NCBI RefSeq assembly: GCF_014851395.1
Contig: NW_024041150.1
Coordinates: 40,919,437 to 40,983,436 of the forward strand
DNA from: Micropterus salmoides
Lineage: Eukaryota; Chordata; Actinopteri; Centrarchiformes; Centrarchidae
Reading direction: 5' to 3'
Length of the DNA: 64,000 nucleotides
In this document: positions 31,500 to 42,595 of the stretch, piece by piece
Position numbering within the stretch: the stretch's first letter is position 1
Layout of the letters: the number at the start of each line of letters is the position of its first letter
The notes under the pieces: model-generated
What the model saw: only the letters and a program-made list of their open reading frames with translations
What the model was told of the DNA's origin: nothing
Database searches by the model: none
Position numbers and translations under genes: made by a program

Positions 31500-32730
31500 A
31501 ATAAAAATATATGTATAAAAGATTTCGATGTGTGGAACCAGGTTCCAGTTTGGGTTCAGGAGGCAGACACCATCTCCACATTTAAGAGTAGGTTTAAGAC
31601 TTTCCTCCAAATTTCAAGGACCGCCTTTTTTCACCTACGTAATATTGCGAAAATCAGGAACATCCTGTCTAAAAATGATGCAGAAAAACTAGTCATGCAT
31701 TTGTTACTTCTAGGCTGGATTACTGCAATTCCTTATTATCAGGCTGCTCGAAAAAGTCCGTTAAGACTCTTCAGCTGATCCAGAATGCTGCAGCACGTGT
31801 TCTGACAGGAACCAGGAAAAGAGATCACATTTCTCCTGTTTTAGCTTCTTTGCATTGGCTTCCAGTAAAATCCAGAATAGAATTTAAAATCATTCTTCTT
31901 ACCTACAAAGCTCTTAATGGTCAGGCACCATCTTATCTTAAAGAGCTCATAGTACCTTACTACCCCACCAGAGCACTGCGCTCCCAGAATGCAGGGTTAC
32001 TTGTGGTTCCTAGAGTCTCCAAAAGTAGACTAGGAGCCAGAGCGTTCAGCTATCAAGCTCCTCTCCTGTGGAACCAGGTTCCAGTTTGGGTTCAGGAGGC
32101 AGACACCATCTCCACATTTAAGAGTAGGCTTAAGACTTTCCTCTTTGATAAAGCTTATAGTTAGGGCTGGCTCAGGTGAGTCCTGAACCATCCCTTATGC
32201 TGCTATAGGCCTAGACTGCCGGGGGATTTCCCATGATGCACTGAGCTCCTCTCTCCTCTACTTTCTCTCCCTCTGTATGCAACCTCATCCCATTATTGCG
32301 TGTTACTAACTCAACTTCTCCCCTTTCTGGTAGTCTTGTGCTTTCTCGTCCCTCTCCTCTCTCCTCCTATCACTTCCTGCAGGTTTTCTGGCTCTGGAGC
32401 TGTGGAGTCTGGATCTGTGGTGGCGGGTCGCCTGCTGCCCCCGTGTTCCTGCTCGACACCCTCTGCTGCAATGACTATTGTTACTAGTCCTATTGTTATT
32501 ATTGTTATTATAATCATTAACATTACGACTATTACCATTAACACTAGTATAAATATCTGTACCATTTTTCATTTAGTCTATAGCAACATCACCTTTACTG
32601 TCTGTACCTCTGTGTGTGTACTACTGTGTGGGCTGCCTCCCTCCCCTCTTTATGAAAAGCGCGTAGAGATAACTGTTGATGTGATTTGGCGCTATATAAA
32701 TAACATTGAATTGAAATTGAATTAAAACAT
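31500..32730 (+). mobile_element. L2-type LINE 3' end, rearranged
   Basis: 31850-32164 codes the end of a reverse transcriptase ORF (LHWLPVKSRIEFKIILLTYK, APSYLKELI, LGARAFSYQAPLLWNQVP) with a stop at 32162-32164. A 3' UTR follows, ending TTTGGCGCTATATAAATA and TTGAATTGAAATTGAATT, the tail I associate with fish L2 elements. A block at 31530-31608 is a second copy of 32069-32147. Inserted in the receptor 2 intron and absent from receptor 1. Confidence 0.85.
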
Positions 32731-33431
32731 GCTAAATGCCTCAGGCATTTTTGTGAAAAAATTGTATTAAAGGAGATCAAGATTATACATTAACATGTAT
32801 ATTTTATAAACTGATATTTAGACTAAATGTAGTTTTTATACACTAACAACTGTGAACATGTGTGTGGATGTCATGCAACAATGTAATCAGATTACATTAG
32901 GTCTAATTTCTGCTAGTATATCTATTCTATTTTTAATATGTGATTAATTATATTACAATAAAACAGACATTTAACAAATATATTAACAAATAACAATACA
33001 AGTATATATTGCAGCATTAAATGGCAACTTTTGGGAGTCTTGCACTAATGTACTGTAAAGAGTGTGGCATTTTACGCCTTTGTTGCATGGTGTTCACATT
33101 CGCTGACAGTTAAATCATTTAAAAATAAAACAGAATTTTGTAAAATATTTAAATGGATTTCGATTTTAGTACAATTTGGAGTTATAAAAAAAAGAATCTT
33201 TATAAAATTCTAGATAATGTTTTTAATTCACGCATGAAAGGGTTAAAAGGACGAAGGCTCATGTGCATAATCCTGTTGAAAAACTCAAGTTAACAATATC
33301 AGTAAAACAAATCACATTTTTAAATTACGTTACCACAAAGATTCACTTTAAAGATATCAATAGTCTCTTCAACAATGAATATACAGTACATTAATAACTG
33401 AATCTTTTGTTTATTTTTAAAGACTACCCAC
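32731..33431. other. Remainder of the receptor 2 5'-UTR intron
   Basis: A/T-rich, aligning with 23400-24420. No gene or transposon end recognised. Confidence 0.45.
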
Positions 33432-33517
33432 CTTTACAGAGTTTCTTTCTGATTGTCTTTCTCCTGCGTCTCCAAACTCTCTGACTGCTGTTTGCCGGTG
33501 TCTGGTACAAATATATA
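33432..33517 (-). promoter_or_regulatory. TATA box and non-coding exon 1 of receptor 2
   Basis: Minus-strand TATA-like CTATATATTTG (33517-33507), then the same exon as at 24425, ending CTCTGTAAAG with donor GTGGGTAG. It would splice to the acceptor at 31011-31012, across an intron now carrying the L2 LINE. Confidence 0.6.
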
Positions 33518-34260
33518 GTAGTATGTATCTGTGGTTAAGGTGCGTGTGTGTGGGTGTGAAGAACAGGTGAGAGCAGGACTGTGGTTTTTTTTGCAACTCA
33601 TATTTTTTGATTTACAACCTGCAAATTTATTTTTCGCATTATTCTGCCACAGAGGTCAGATCACTGTCAGCAGCACCACTATTTTAATATCATGTCAACC
33701 ATCAGTTTGTCATCTTTTCTGCATGATCTGTATAGAGATTGTACACAAACACACAGAGTACATTATTATGACCTTTATTTAAAAACTACAACTTTACTGA
33801 TGCTCACATACTTTCATTATGTACACCTTAAACTTTCCTAACACAAAAATGAATTTCCAAAATTTTAATAAAAGTCATCAGCAGCTAAATTTACATTGGT
33901 CCCAACGATCTTTAACTATGCTTCATTTAACCGATCATTAAGATGAACATTTGACACGAATGACTGGTAAACAAAGAGGTGTGTATTCAAATCAAATCCT
34001 GTCATTTAGCCCAGCACACCTGCCTGTTAGTGTGTGTGCATGTGCATTCAATGACTCCAGTTTTGGGCGATATTTTCCACCAGATTTTCTCACAAGAACA
34101 CCGAGTGCATAAGATGATCTAAGATGCACTTGGATATACTTTAAGCTTGACATTTACCTTCAGTGGTATCACAATATGTCTCATTTGTTTAGGCTTTGTC
34201 ATGCGGTGTGGCTCCAGGGATGCAATCTTGGTTGGTGAGTCCACCACTTTGGTCCCAACT
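33518..34260. other. Upstream flank of receptor 2
   Basis: Non-coding, similar to 24510-24950. The stretch 33790-34090 is repeated in diverged form at 35650-35970, an internal duplication of the flank. Confidence 0.45.
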
Positions 34261-34559
34261 GAAATTTCTCAGCAACTTTTAGATCGCCATGACATTTTAT
34301 ATAATTATAGTCCCCAGAGGATGACACCTATGGCTGTACGATTTCACCTAAAATCAAAATCACGATTAATTTCACCTCGATTACTATTATTGAACACTTA
34401 TTTTGTTGTTGTTGTTTGCCCTCATATTTCACTGACAACACAGATTTCACTAATCCAGTAGGCTATCTAAATTTTAATTAATAAGTTAAGTTGCTGCTGC
34501 TGAATTATGACCGCTGCTGGTAAAGTTTTACTCAATTGCCACAGTAAAATACACTTTGC

Positions 34560-34990
34560 TGGCTTCCTCTGGCTTTTATCCAAAGGGACTTACAATTGCT
34601 ATATATGACAGAGGTCACACGCCTCTGGAGCAGCAGGTAATAAAGAATATACTTTCTTTTCACATGGCGAAATTCATCCTCTGCATTTAACCCATCCCTG
34701 AAGGGAGCAGTGGGCAGCCGCTGTGCAGCGCCTGTGTACCAACGTCAGATCTTTACCAGTGTCTGGTCAATAGCTCTGACAGGAAAACCTAACATGTTTT
34801 TGGTGGTGAGGGAAACCGGAGCACCCGGAGGAAACCCACGCAGACATGGGGAGAACATGCAAACTCCGCACAGAAAAGGCCGGGGTAACCGGGGTTTGAA
34901 TCCGCAACCTTCTTGCTGTGAAGCCACAGTGCTGTCCTCTGGACCGCCATGCCACCCGTTAAACTCGTTAAAAATCCTGTTCCTCCAACG
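34560..34990. repeat. Dispersed repeat (GAACATGCAAACTCC type)
   Basis: Contains GGAAACCGGAGCACCCGGAG, GGGGAGAACATGCAAACTCC and GCTGTGAAGCCACAGTGCT, phrases of a widespread fish repeat I know by sight but cannot classify. Copied at 55190-55615. Confidence 0.5.
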
Positions 34991-34999
34991 CAGATGGGA

Positions 35000-36911
35000 T
35001 TTGTGATTTTATTTTTGTGTTGCTTTCTCTGTGCTGGTGTTATTTTAAGAACTTCCTGGCGTTATCCAGTTTGTTATTAAATGTGTAACATACTTTATCG
35101 TGTGTCTCTCCCTTGTACTTCCACACATCGCTGTGGACAGCCAGGCCTACAGCTTACGTCAGCTGGTTAATTTGCCTAATCCATGCAGGTCTTTAGACCG
35201 CGGTGGAAACGCACACAACAGTGGGCTGAAGGAACTTTTTAGCTCCTTGAAAAGAGATCTGGGGACTTAAAAGCGGCTTTAGGTTGTGGTTTTATAGAAG
35301 CCATTTGTTCTGTTGTTCCTGTTCTACTCTGTAACATTTGTCCTCGTCTGTTGTCGCGTGCTTTACTTCCTGTGTTGTTTTGTAACGATCGGTTTCATGT
35401 GTCTTTGTTTAGATTTGTTCCTGTTGTGTCTGATTGGTCCCTAATGTGTTCCACCTGTTCCCTCCCGGCTCGTGTGCTCATGTTTTTAGTCTGCCCTGTT
35501 CTGTTCAGTCTTCATCACTTACCCATCATTAGTCTTTTGTTTCCTGGTTCAATTCCTCAGCCTGTTTACCATCAGTGGGTTTAAAGGATTTTGACCGTTC
35601 TCCACTTGATATTGTTTTTGTTTTTATAAATTATACTAAAACTTTACTCATTATTGTACACACATACGTTCATAACATCTTAAATTTTCCTAAATACTAA
35701 GATAAGTCATTAAAAGCTGAATTTACATTGGTGCCAACGATGTAGCAATCTATAATAACTATGGTTCGTTGAAACGGTCCATTAAGATGAACATTTGACA
35801 CGATTCAAATGACTCATGAACAAGGAGCTGTGTATTCAAATCAAACGCTGTCATTTAGCCCAGCACACCTGTCTGTCTGTGTGCGCATGACTGTGTTTTT
35901 CTCTCATCTGTGACTCCAGTTTTGGACGAAATTTTTCACCAGTTTTTCTCACAAGAACACACAAGAAGTGCAAATATTTTTTGCCCAAGCCGATCTAAGA
36001 TGTCAGCCCGATAACTAAAGCAGAGTGGGACTACTTTATGTTCCTAATCTTTAACAGTCATAAACATACACTTTAAACTTGACATTTACCTTCAATGGTA
36101 TCACAGTATGTCTCGTTAGTTTGGCTCTAGGGATCAGTCCACCGATTTGGTCCGCACTGAAATATCTCACAATCATTGTCCCCAGAGGATTACATCTTAT
36201 TACTTTGCTGATCTAGAGCAACCGCTGGGTGAAAATTAGAACAATTCTATCACCTTGTTTATGAACCAATACCTGCTAAACTAATGTTATTCACATCAGC
36301 CTCAACTGTACTTGCTGTATAGCATATATTATATATTCTCACATGTAAGCCTTCCCTCATCCTGATTCAGTGTTTTGTTTACAACATTTTTATTTTCCTG
36401 TAACACAAATCCGATGGGCGTATAGGAACCCATCACTAAGGACAGATGGAGTGTACATTACATTGCAAAGCAGATCCCCCCCATGACTTCCACACAGAAC
36501 TTCACATTTTGACTCATCAGCTCACAGGACAGTTTTCCACTTCGCCTCGGTCCACCTTAAATGAGCTCGAGCTGTTTTTGATGCCGTGCTGCCTGAGAGC
36601 CCAAAGATCACGGCCATCCAATATTGGTTTTTAGCCTCGACCCTTGCCTACAGAGATTTATTCTGATTTACTTATTTACTTTTAATGAAGTAATGTACTG
36701 TAGACAATGAAATCACCAGATTCTTTGCAACTTCATGGTGAGAAACATTATTCTTAAATTGTTGCACTATTTGCTAGCGCAGTCTTTCACAGAGTGGTGA
36801 ACCCCTCCCTATCTTTACTTCAGAAAGATGGATGTGGGATGCTCTTTTTTTATACCTATGTTACTAACTTGTTGACAGTTGACCTAATAAACTGTGAGAT
36901 GTTACACCAGA
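35000..36911. other. Non-coding flank, similar to receptor 1 upstream region
   Basis: 35290-36180 matches 24950-25850 closely (TGTTCTGTTGTTCCTGTTC, CGGTTTCATGTGTC, GGCTCGTGTGCTCAT). 36180-36910 is A/T-rich with CACCAGATTCTTTGCAAC shared with 25880-25910. No gene. The CCTGTT-rich part could be a decayed LTR, which I cannot confirm. Confidence 0.4.
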
Positions 36912-38490
36912 GCCCCGTTTCAGAAAGCAGGTTCAGCAAAGTCTGAGTGTAAACCTGAACTCCAACCAAGTTTTCGGTTTCAGAACAGCTGATCAGAATA
37001 AGTTCAGTCAACTCTGAGTATGTTGAGCCTGACTGAAGCGCGTGCGTGGGGATGAAAAAAAGCCATCATCAACGGAGCTCTGATACCACAATTCACCATG
37101 GCAACGGATAAATAAAGGCAGAGCCTCCATTTTAATCGGGTGGAGACAGAAATATGAATGCTGCCAACGTGGACCATGATTGGCTCTAAAACGCAGGAGT
37201 GGAGGATCGATACGTTAACAATATTACATTTTATAGAGTGTTGCTCATTCATCATTTACCAGACTGGAATTTCCTTAATGAATGATAAAGTGCTGGGATT
37301 CTCCAACAGCCTGTTATTCATTTTAAATAGCTACAGGCCTGTTTATTCAGCTGTAACCTGACGGGACTAAATGCTGGTGGCAATAACTGAAGATGAAAAT
37401 ATTAACTGAACAGATTAGACACAGTTTAGGCTCCTCATGGACCTGTGATTGTAAACTGACAGTCCGGCTCAGTAGGTCTATTAATGATTTTTTTTTTTTG
37501 CAGTGTAAAATATGTCTAGGTTCAAACTGACTGTGAAGTTTTAGACGTCTATGTTACATTAATAAAATATTGCTCATTTCGTATTTTATGAAATGTCACA
37601 ACACACTCAGACTATCAGCAGATAATGAAAGCCAATTCCGACCTTAGTTGATCTAATTTTTTTGTCAGTTAAAATAAGCTGTACATTTTTTTTTATTGTG
37701 TTCAATTTATATGTGTATATTTACATTAAGGGGAGCCTTAAGATAAGTTCTGCAATTGTTTAGAGTGAAAGATTTTTTTAGTTTTTGGTTAAAGTAGTAA
37801 AATGCTAGATTAGTATGTTTGGGGTAAGATGCCCCCCCCTCTGTCGCAGTGCCCCTTCATGGCTGATCGTTTGTAAGATAGATGTTATTTAGACACTTGA
37901 CAGGCCCTTTAGTCAACTAGCAACTTCACTATCAGAAAGTCTGAGGTAAAATACCCCATAGAGAGGGCATCTCACACCATGTGGAAAATGCCTTTTCCCT
38001 AAAACATACATTTGATTAAATAGAAATTAATTTGTCAACTGTAGCTATTTGTTTTATTTTATAATATGTTACCCAAAGCATGGTCTTCTTAAAGATACAA
38101 CAAAAGTCAATAAAATGTTCTTTAATGTGTCAGAAAATAGACATTAAGCTTAGGGGGGGCGTCTTACCCCACTAGCTGGGAAAAATGCCTTTCTCCTAAA
38201 ATTTACATTTGATTAAATCAATTTCTCAACTGGAGGTTTTTATTTTACTTTATATTATGTTACTCTAAGCATGGCCGTCTCCAAGATACAAAAAAAAAAC
38301 AAAAAAAACATATAATTTTACCTGTTTTTGTGCAGCTGTTGCCAACCTGACAGCTGCCTTAATGTCCACAGGTCTCTGTGTTATAAAGGACAGTGTAGCT
38401 TATAGATTTTATTCAGTGCTGAGAAAACTCTCTGTCCATACATCGATGACAGATTGATCATAAAAGCGGTCGTGTTCAAGATCATGTTTG
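36912..38490. mobile_element. Second Harbinger-like element, interrupted and truncated
   Basis: Starts GCCCCGTTTCAGAAAGCAGG and follows 26083-27100 (GATGAAAAAAAGCCATCATC, GGACCATGATTGGCTCTAAA). About 0.7 kb is inserted at 37640-38340. Homology ends at AGATCATGTTTGGGTAAAA (38490), where another repeat begins. Confidence 0.6.
37750..38335. repeat. GGGGTAAGATGCCCC block with two diverged tandem units
   Basis: Unit 1 (about 37960-38095) and unit 2 (about 38160-38290) share AATGCCTTT, ACATTTGATTAAAT, CAACTG, TATGTTAC and AAGATAC in order. GGGGTAAGATGCCCCCCCC (37820), GGGCATCTCACACC (37966) and GGGGGCGTCTTACCCC (38155) punctuate them. Inserted in the Harbinger-like copy. No superfamily assigned. 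Confidence 0.5.
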
Positions 38491-38499
38491 GGTAAAAAA

Positions 38500-39040
38500 A
38501 AAAAAAGCTAACAGTGCGTAGCCTTAGACGTTGATTCACACGTAGACCCTACGCAGGAGTATAAATAAAGCTTCCCTGAAAGCCCATTTGCTTCTGATTG
38601 GCCAACTTCCCAAGCACAGAAGAGGGCAGGGCTTAGCCACTCTGTGCTAAATCAAGGCCTGCTAAACGAGACAAGGCTAGCTGTTACTGTAGCAACAAGT
38701 AAAGCTATGTGTCCATCGGGAAACTTCAAAAATCAGAGTTGAGGCAGAGCAGTCAGAGAGAAAACCAGAAAATACTTACCTTTCCTTCATAACTTGTATG
38801 AGTGCTAACTCTGGAACATGGTGCTGATCTATGTTAGTTTGAGGGCGTAAACATCCCAGATGTTACGTAACTTCTAACACTTGTTGGCATTCTTCCATTT
38901 TTCCGGGGTATTTTGTATGTGCAATATTTTACATATGAAGGCGATTGAGGCTCACGGTGTGTCGTTACATGCACTGAACTCTGTTTATTCAACTAAGCCA
39001 AGGTAAATACAGTTTTCCATTCTACGGCACCTTTAACTTA
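38500..39040. repeat. Unclassified insertion ending TTCTACGGCACCTTTAA
   Basis: Non-coding. The right end TTCTACGGCACCTTTAACTT (39021-39040) resembles a common fish MITE terminus (TTAAAGGTGCCGTAGAAT). The matching left end was not found, because its left side abuts the truncated Harbinger copy. Confidence 0.4.
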
Positions 39041-39176
39041 TTTTCTTTAGGAGACAATAAAAGGGATCCTTGACCTTTAAAATATAATGTAATGACTAGT
39101 GGTGCAAAATTCACTGTTCAGTATGTACCTCGGACATTTATGTTCAGAGTCCAGAGAGACTGAGCTGAGCAGGTCC

Positions 39177-39206
39177 AGAATAGAAGAATAGAAGAATAGA
39201 AGAATA
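39177..39206. repeat. AGAATAGA microsatellite
   Basis: About four tandem AGAATAGA units. Same length in the second copy (59784-59812). Confidence 0.8.
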
Positions 39207-39344
39207 TTTTAGCCTGGTGTTATGTACACTGCTGTGAGCGGAGGTCGTGAAAATAATGTGCAAAAAAACATCAATATTTGAATCCCAAATGCGATCGAAT
39301 ATCCGGTTCCAGCCCAAGTACTGTTACACCCCTATAATGACATA

Positions 39345-39530
39345 CAGCATCTCACAAAAATAAGTACACCCCTCACATTTTTGTAAATATTTGATTATAT
39401 CTTTTCATGTGACAACACTTAAGAAATGACACTTTGCTACAAGGTAAAGTAGTGAGTGTGCAGCTTGTATAACAGTGTAACACAGCCATCTATGTCTAAA
39501 CCGCTGGCATCAAAAGTGAGTACACCCCTA
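39345..39530 (+). mobile_element. Tc1-like terminal fragment upstream of locus D
   Basis: TACAGCATCTCACAAAAATA, AGTACACCCCTCACATTTTT, TTGATTATATCTTTTCATGT, then CATCAAAAGTGAGTACACCC. Same family as 27861-29116, with an internal deletion (the TTTGAGGGGACAGC block is missing). Copy at 59955-60140. Confidence 0.75.
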
Positions 39531-39648
39531 TGGCCCCTAAACATCACTCCAGCTTCCACTACACTGAAAAGTATTGTGCAGTTTTGTCATTCTGACCATA
39601 AAACAGGTTTGTTCCTTGAACGTTGTGATGAATTTGTTTGCATCTTAG

Positions 39649-39858
39649 TGTTAAAATCCCCAGCGGAGGAGCTGAGATGTCCTCGAGAAACTGCTGAGGT
39701 CCACCTTTGCTCAGCTGACCGGACGGTTTGATGTCTTTAGCACTGACGTCACCAAGACAGTGACGCCACTGAAGCTAAAGACACTGACACCAGAGGATAT
39801 CCAAAGATCCATCAAATCCAGAGGGAAAGAAAGATCAGCTCTTTATATCCGACCACAG
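39649..39858 (+). pseudogene. Locus D: LRSTFPQL-domain exon with 23-bp deletion
   Basis: Acceptor CATCTTAG and donor CAG|GTAGAT match cassettes A-C. The exon is 210 nt rather than 233, having lost the codons around LQEDDFLD, so the frame shifts after LRCPRE. The rest (FSTDVTKTVTPLKLKT, TPEDIQRSIKSRGKE) is still readable in another frame. No acidic or GQ exons were found upstream. Confidence 0.75.
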
Positions 39859-39917
39859 GTAGATCAGCTATTTATTTGTCCAATGACCTGAACCATAAAA
39901 CAACACTTTCTCACTCC

Positions 39918-40206
39918 CACCTGCCACCTTTGGGCGGCTGTGGCCAACCTAGAGCGGGTTGCCCGTTAATCGGAAGGTTGGCGGTTCAATCCCTGGCTCC
40001 CCCTGGTTGCATGTCGAAGTGTCCTTGGGCAAGATACTGAACCCCGAATTGCCCCTGGCGGCTGTTCGGCCAGTGTATGAATGTGTGTGAATGTTAGTTT
40101 CTGTTTTAGGCTCAGTGTATGAATGTGTGTGACTGGTGAATGCAGATGTAGTGTAAAAGCGTTTTGAGTGGTCGAAAAGACTAGAAAGGCGCTATACAAA
40201 AACGGA
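39918..40206 (+). mobile_element. tRNA-derived SINE
   Basis: The head has an A-box-like CAACCTAGAGCGGG and a B box GGTTCAATCCC (39983-39993). The body has GTCCTTGGGCAAGATACTGAA and the tail GTTTTGAGTGGTCG, then AAAGGCGCTATACAAA. This is the layout of fish tRNA-derived SINEs. Copy at 60530-60800. Confidence 0.75.
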
Positions 40207-40619
40207 GAATTTGTCAAAAATGGTTGTCAATACCCCTTGGTGTCGCTTTTTAACGCCCCTTTAGCGTAATTTTTGGAGGTTAGGTTTGTTTTTTCAAAAT
40301 AAAAGTTGTTAACATTGTGAAATGTCGCAATTAAATATAACATTGTTACTTACGTCACTTATGTAAGTTAAGTAACGTTCCTTGCATATGTTGTGCAACT
40401 TACATATCCTTTGTGACGTAAATAAAAGCATTCAATGTTGACTTATTTCACCTAGGAAACCAACACGGGTCTTCTGGATGAAAGTCCGGTTTCTAGCTGA
40501 CCAGTGCGTTGAACTACAACGCTAAGGGGCTCCCCAGTGCTTTGCAAATTGGCGCTAACACGTTCTGACTATTCGTCCATATGTAACGACTCATATTTGC
40601 TGCAAAATGTTCCCCACAG
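40207..40619. other. Spacer before the locus D finger exon
   Basis: A/T-rich. Contains CACTTATGTAAGTTAAGTAAC and a similar phrase 40 bases later. No gene seen. Confidence 0.35.
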
Positions 40620-40987
40620 AAATTGGGTTAAAAGTTCACCTGAAATCACACAGCAAGGAGAAGATCATGTGCAGCGAATGTGGTAAAGGATTGTCATCTC
40701 AAGGAGCTCTGAAGAGACACATGATAATCCACACTGGAGAGAGGCCGTACAAATGCTCAGAGTGTGGAAGAACCTTTAACAATCTCAGCAGTCATCTGAC
40801 AACCCATTCAGTCATCAAACCGTTTGTCTGTGGGGTTTGTGGGAAAGCGTGCGCTCGCAAAGAACACCTGACGGTCCACATGAGGACCCACAACGGAGAG
40901 AAACCTTACTAGTGCACCGTCTGCGACAAAGCCTTCACTCAGAGCCACTGTCTGAAAACACACATGAAGAGCCACCAGAGGGAATAA
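40620..40987 (+). pseudogene. Locus D zinc-finger exon, interrupted by TAG
   Basis: After a TTCCCCACAG acceptor the frame reads GLKVHLKSHSKEKIMCSECG and on through fingers CSEC..H, CSEC..H (shortened) and CGVC..H (with linkers TGERPYK and NGEKPY), then a TAG at 40910-40912. The frame continues past it through one more finger (CTVCDKAFTQSHCLKTHMKS) to TAA at 40985-40987. Homologous to the dead fingers after gene 1's stop. A broken C2H2 protein end; no intact 5' exons are nearby. Confidence 0.75.
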
Positions 40988-41394
40988 CAGTGAGCAGTGG
41001 ATGAAGTGAAGACATGAAAGACTGAAGAGTCTGTTCTTTTTCTATTGTATGAAAAAAGAAATCTCAGCAAAATTATACCTAAAGACAAACAAAGTTATAC
41101 TCTACAGTCACACAAACTAATGATCTTGCCTCTTGGCAAAAAATACCTTTTTATTAAAGTTGCTCTATTCTACTGTGTATGTGCACCACTTCATTGTTCT
41201 CTGAAATTGCATAAAACAAGAGATCCAGACAGACAACTTATAATTAGGTAGTGCTAATGCAGCAGGTAACTGTTACAGGTATACAGGTTTGTTTTGGTTC
41301 ATTACTCTACACATTTGTATTAGTAATGTATTCAGTTGGTTTGGGCTGCTTTGGCCGTGCACATCCCACGCCAGTTTGTGATGTTCCCAGTCAG
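40988..41394. other. 3' flank of locus D
   Basis: No gene recognised. Contains AAAGAAATCTCAGC and a low-complexity T-rich run. Confidence 0.3.
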
Positions 41395-41725
41395 GATGCT
41401 TTCTATTGCTTAGAACTTGGCACGGGAATTTGGCCTTGATGGGACAGAAGATGGGTGCAACAGGACAATGATCCAAAGCACAGAAGTAAATCAACAACAG
41501 AATGGCTTCAGCAGAAGAGTCCTGGCCTCATCCTGACTGAGATGCTGTGGCATGACCTCAAGAGAATGATTCACACCAGACATCCCAAGAACATTGCTAA
41601 ACTGAAACAGTTTTTTAAAGACGAATGGTCCAAAATTACTCCTGACCGTTGTTCTGGTCTGATTTCACATCCTTTTCCCACCGTGCACTGTAAATGTTTA
41701 CACGGTGTTTTTATCTGGAATTAGT
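41395..41725 (+). mobile_element. Tc1-like transposase C-terminal fragment
   Basis: Reads LQQDNDPKH-type MQQDNDPKHRSKSTTEWLQQ, then EMLWHDLKRMIHTRHPKNIA and DEWSKITPDRCSGLI. The 'WPSQSPDLNPIE' part is scrambled into SPGLILTEM by small deletions. About 84 bp present in the second copy (after 62259) are missing here. Confidence 0.8.
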
Positions 41726-41754
41726 TTGAGCCAACTGTCAGTTGTTGCGACATA

Positions 41755-42060
41755 TCAATCAAATTTTATTTATTGAGCACTTTAAACAATTAAAGTGGAA
41801 ACAAAGTGGTGTACAGAAAAATAAATAAAAAACAAAGCTCACACGAGGCATAAAATAAGATATTAAGAAGAGAGTTACTTTTAACAGTTTGCGCATTTAA
41901 CCCAGTTCATAGAGCCAGGTAGACCTCTATCAAAATTATTTTTAGACTGATTCAGTGGAAGCTTTATAGAAACTGGGCAATGTTTTCCTTCCCAAAGTAT
42001 TGTTGCTGTCTAACTCTAAGCTAATCGAAAAGAGAGGAGGACAGATATGCAAGTGGCTAC
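41755..42060. repeat. Short TTTATTTATTGAGCACTTT repeat and flank
   Basis: ATCAAATTTTATTTATTGAG is similar in style to the repeat at 5290. The rest is unclassified A-rich sequence. Confidence 0.35.
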
Positions 42061-42595
42061 AGAGGATTATGGCATTCACCTGCGGGTCTGAAAAGTGAAG
42101 CCAATGCAGAAGTGCCTTAATCCTGCATTCTATGTAACGGCCAGCAGTGGGCGACTCCTCTAGTTGCAAAAAGAAGTCCATCCAGAAATAATGATTAAAT
42201 GACCCTACTACAGATTTATTACACCAGTAAACACTTTCCTAATGGGTTTATGATATAAATCGTTAGTTTCAAGTCTTCTTCAATACGGCATGATGTTCAT
42301 TTAGAGGAAATTGACCAGCATATGCTTTAGGGCGGGACTATCTGGGATTGACAAGTTGCTGCCACTGCGTTTTGTGTTAAGCCTGTTTTAAGATAGCGAA
42401 AATTAGCATCCTGGTTAAAATCCACAATTAACATGAATTACAGACGCACCTAGCTAACCAAGTTTGCTAGCGCCACCGTCTCTTCCAAATATCCAAACTC
42501 AAGGCTCCAAAACGGCCGTCCACAAACCAATGGGTGACGTTGTGGTGACCAGTTCTTTTATACAGGCTATGATTTGGGGGGGGGGGGGGGGGGGG
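42060..42595. repeat. CCCCTGCTGG repeat family, inverted copy, with poly-G
   Basis: Reverse orientation relative to 2930: GGGTCTGAAAAGTGAAGCCA, GGCCAGCAGTGGGCGACTCC, TTTCAAGTCTTCTTCAATAC, then GACGCACCTAGCTAACCAAG and ATACAGGCTATG. Ends at a G run of roughly 20 (42576-42595). The same run is only about 10 long at 63241. Confidence 0.65.

Noticed and set aside
39966..40010. Possible tRNA gene from the B box GGTTCAATCCC
   Set aside because: The acceptor stem does not pair and the sequence continues into a SINE body and tail, so it is a SINE head.
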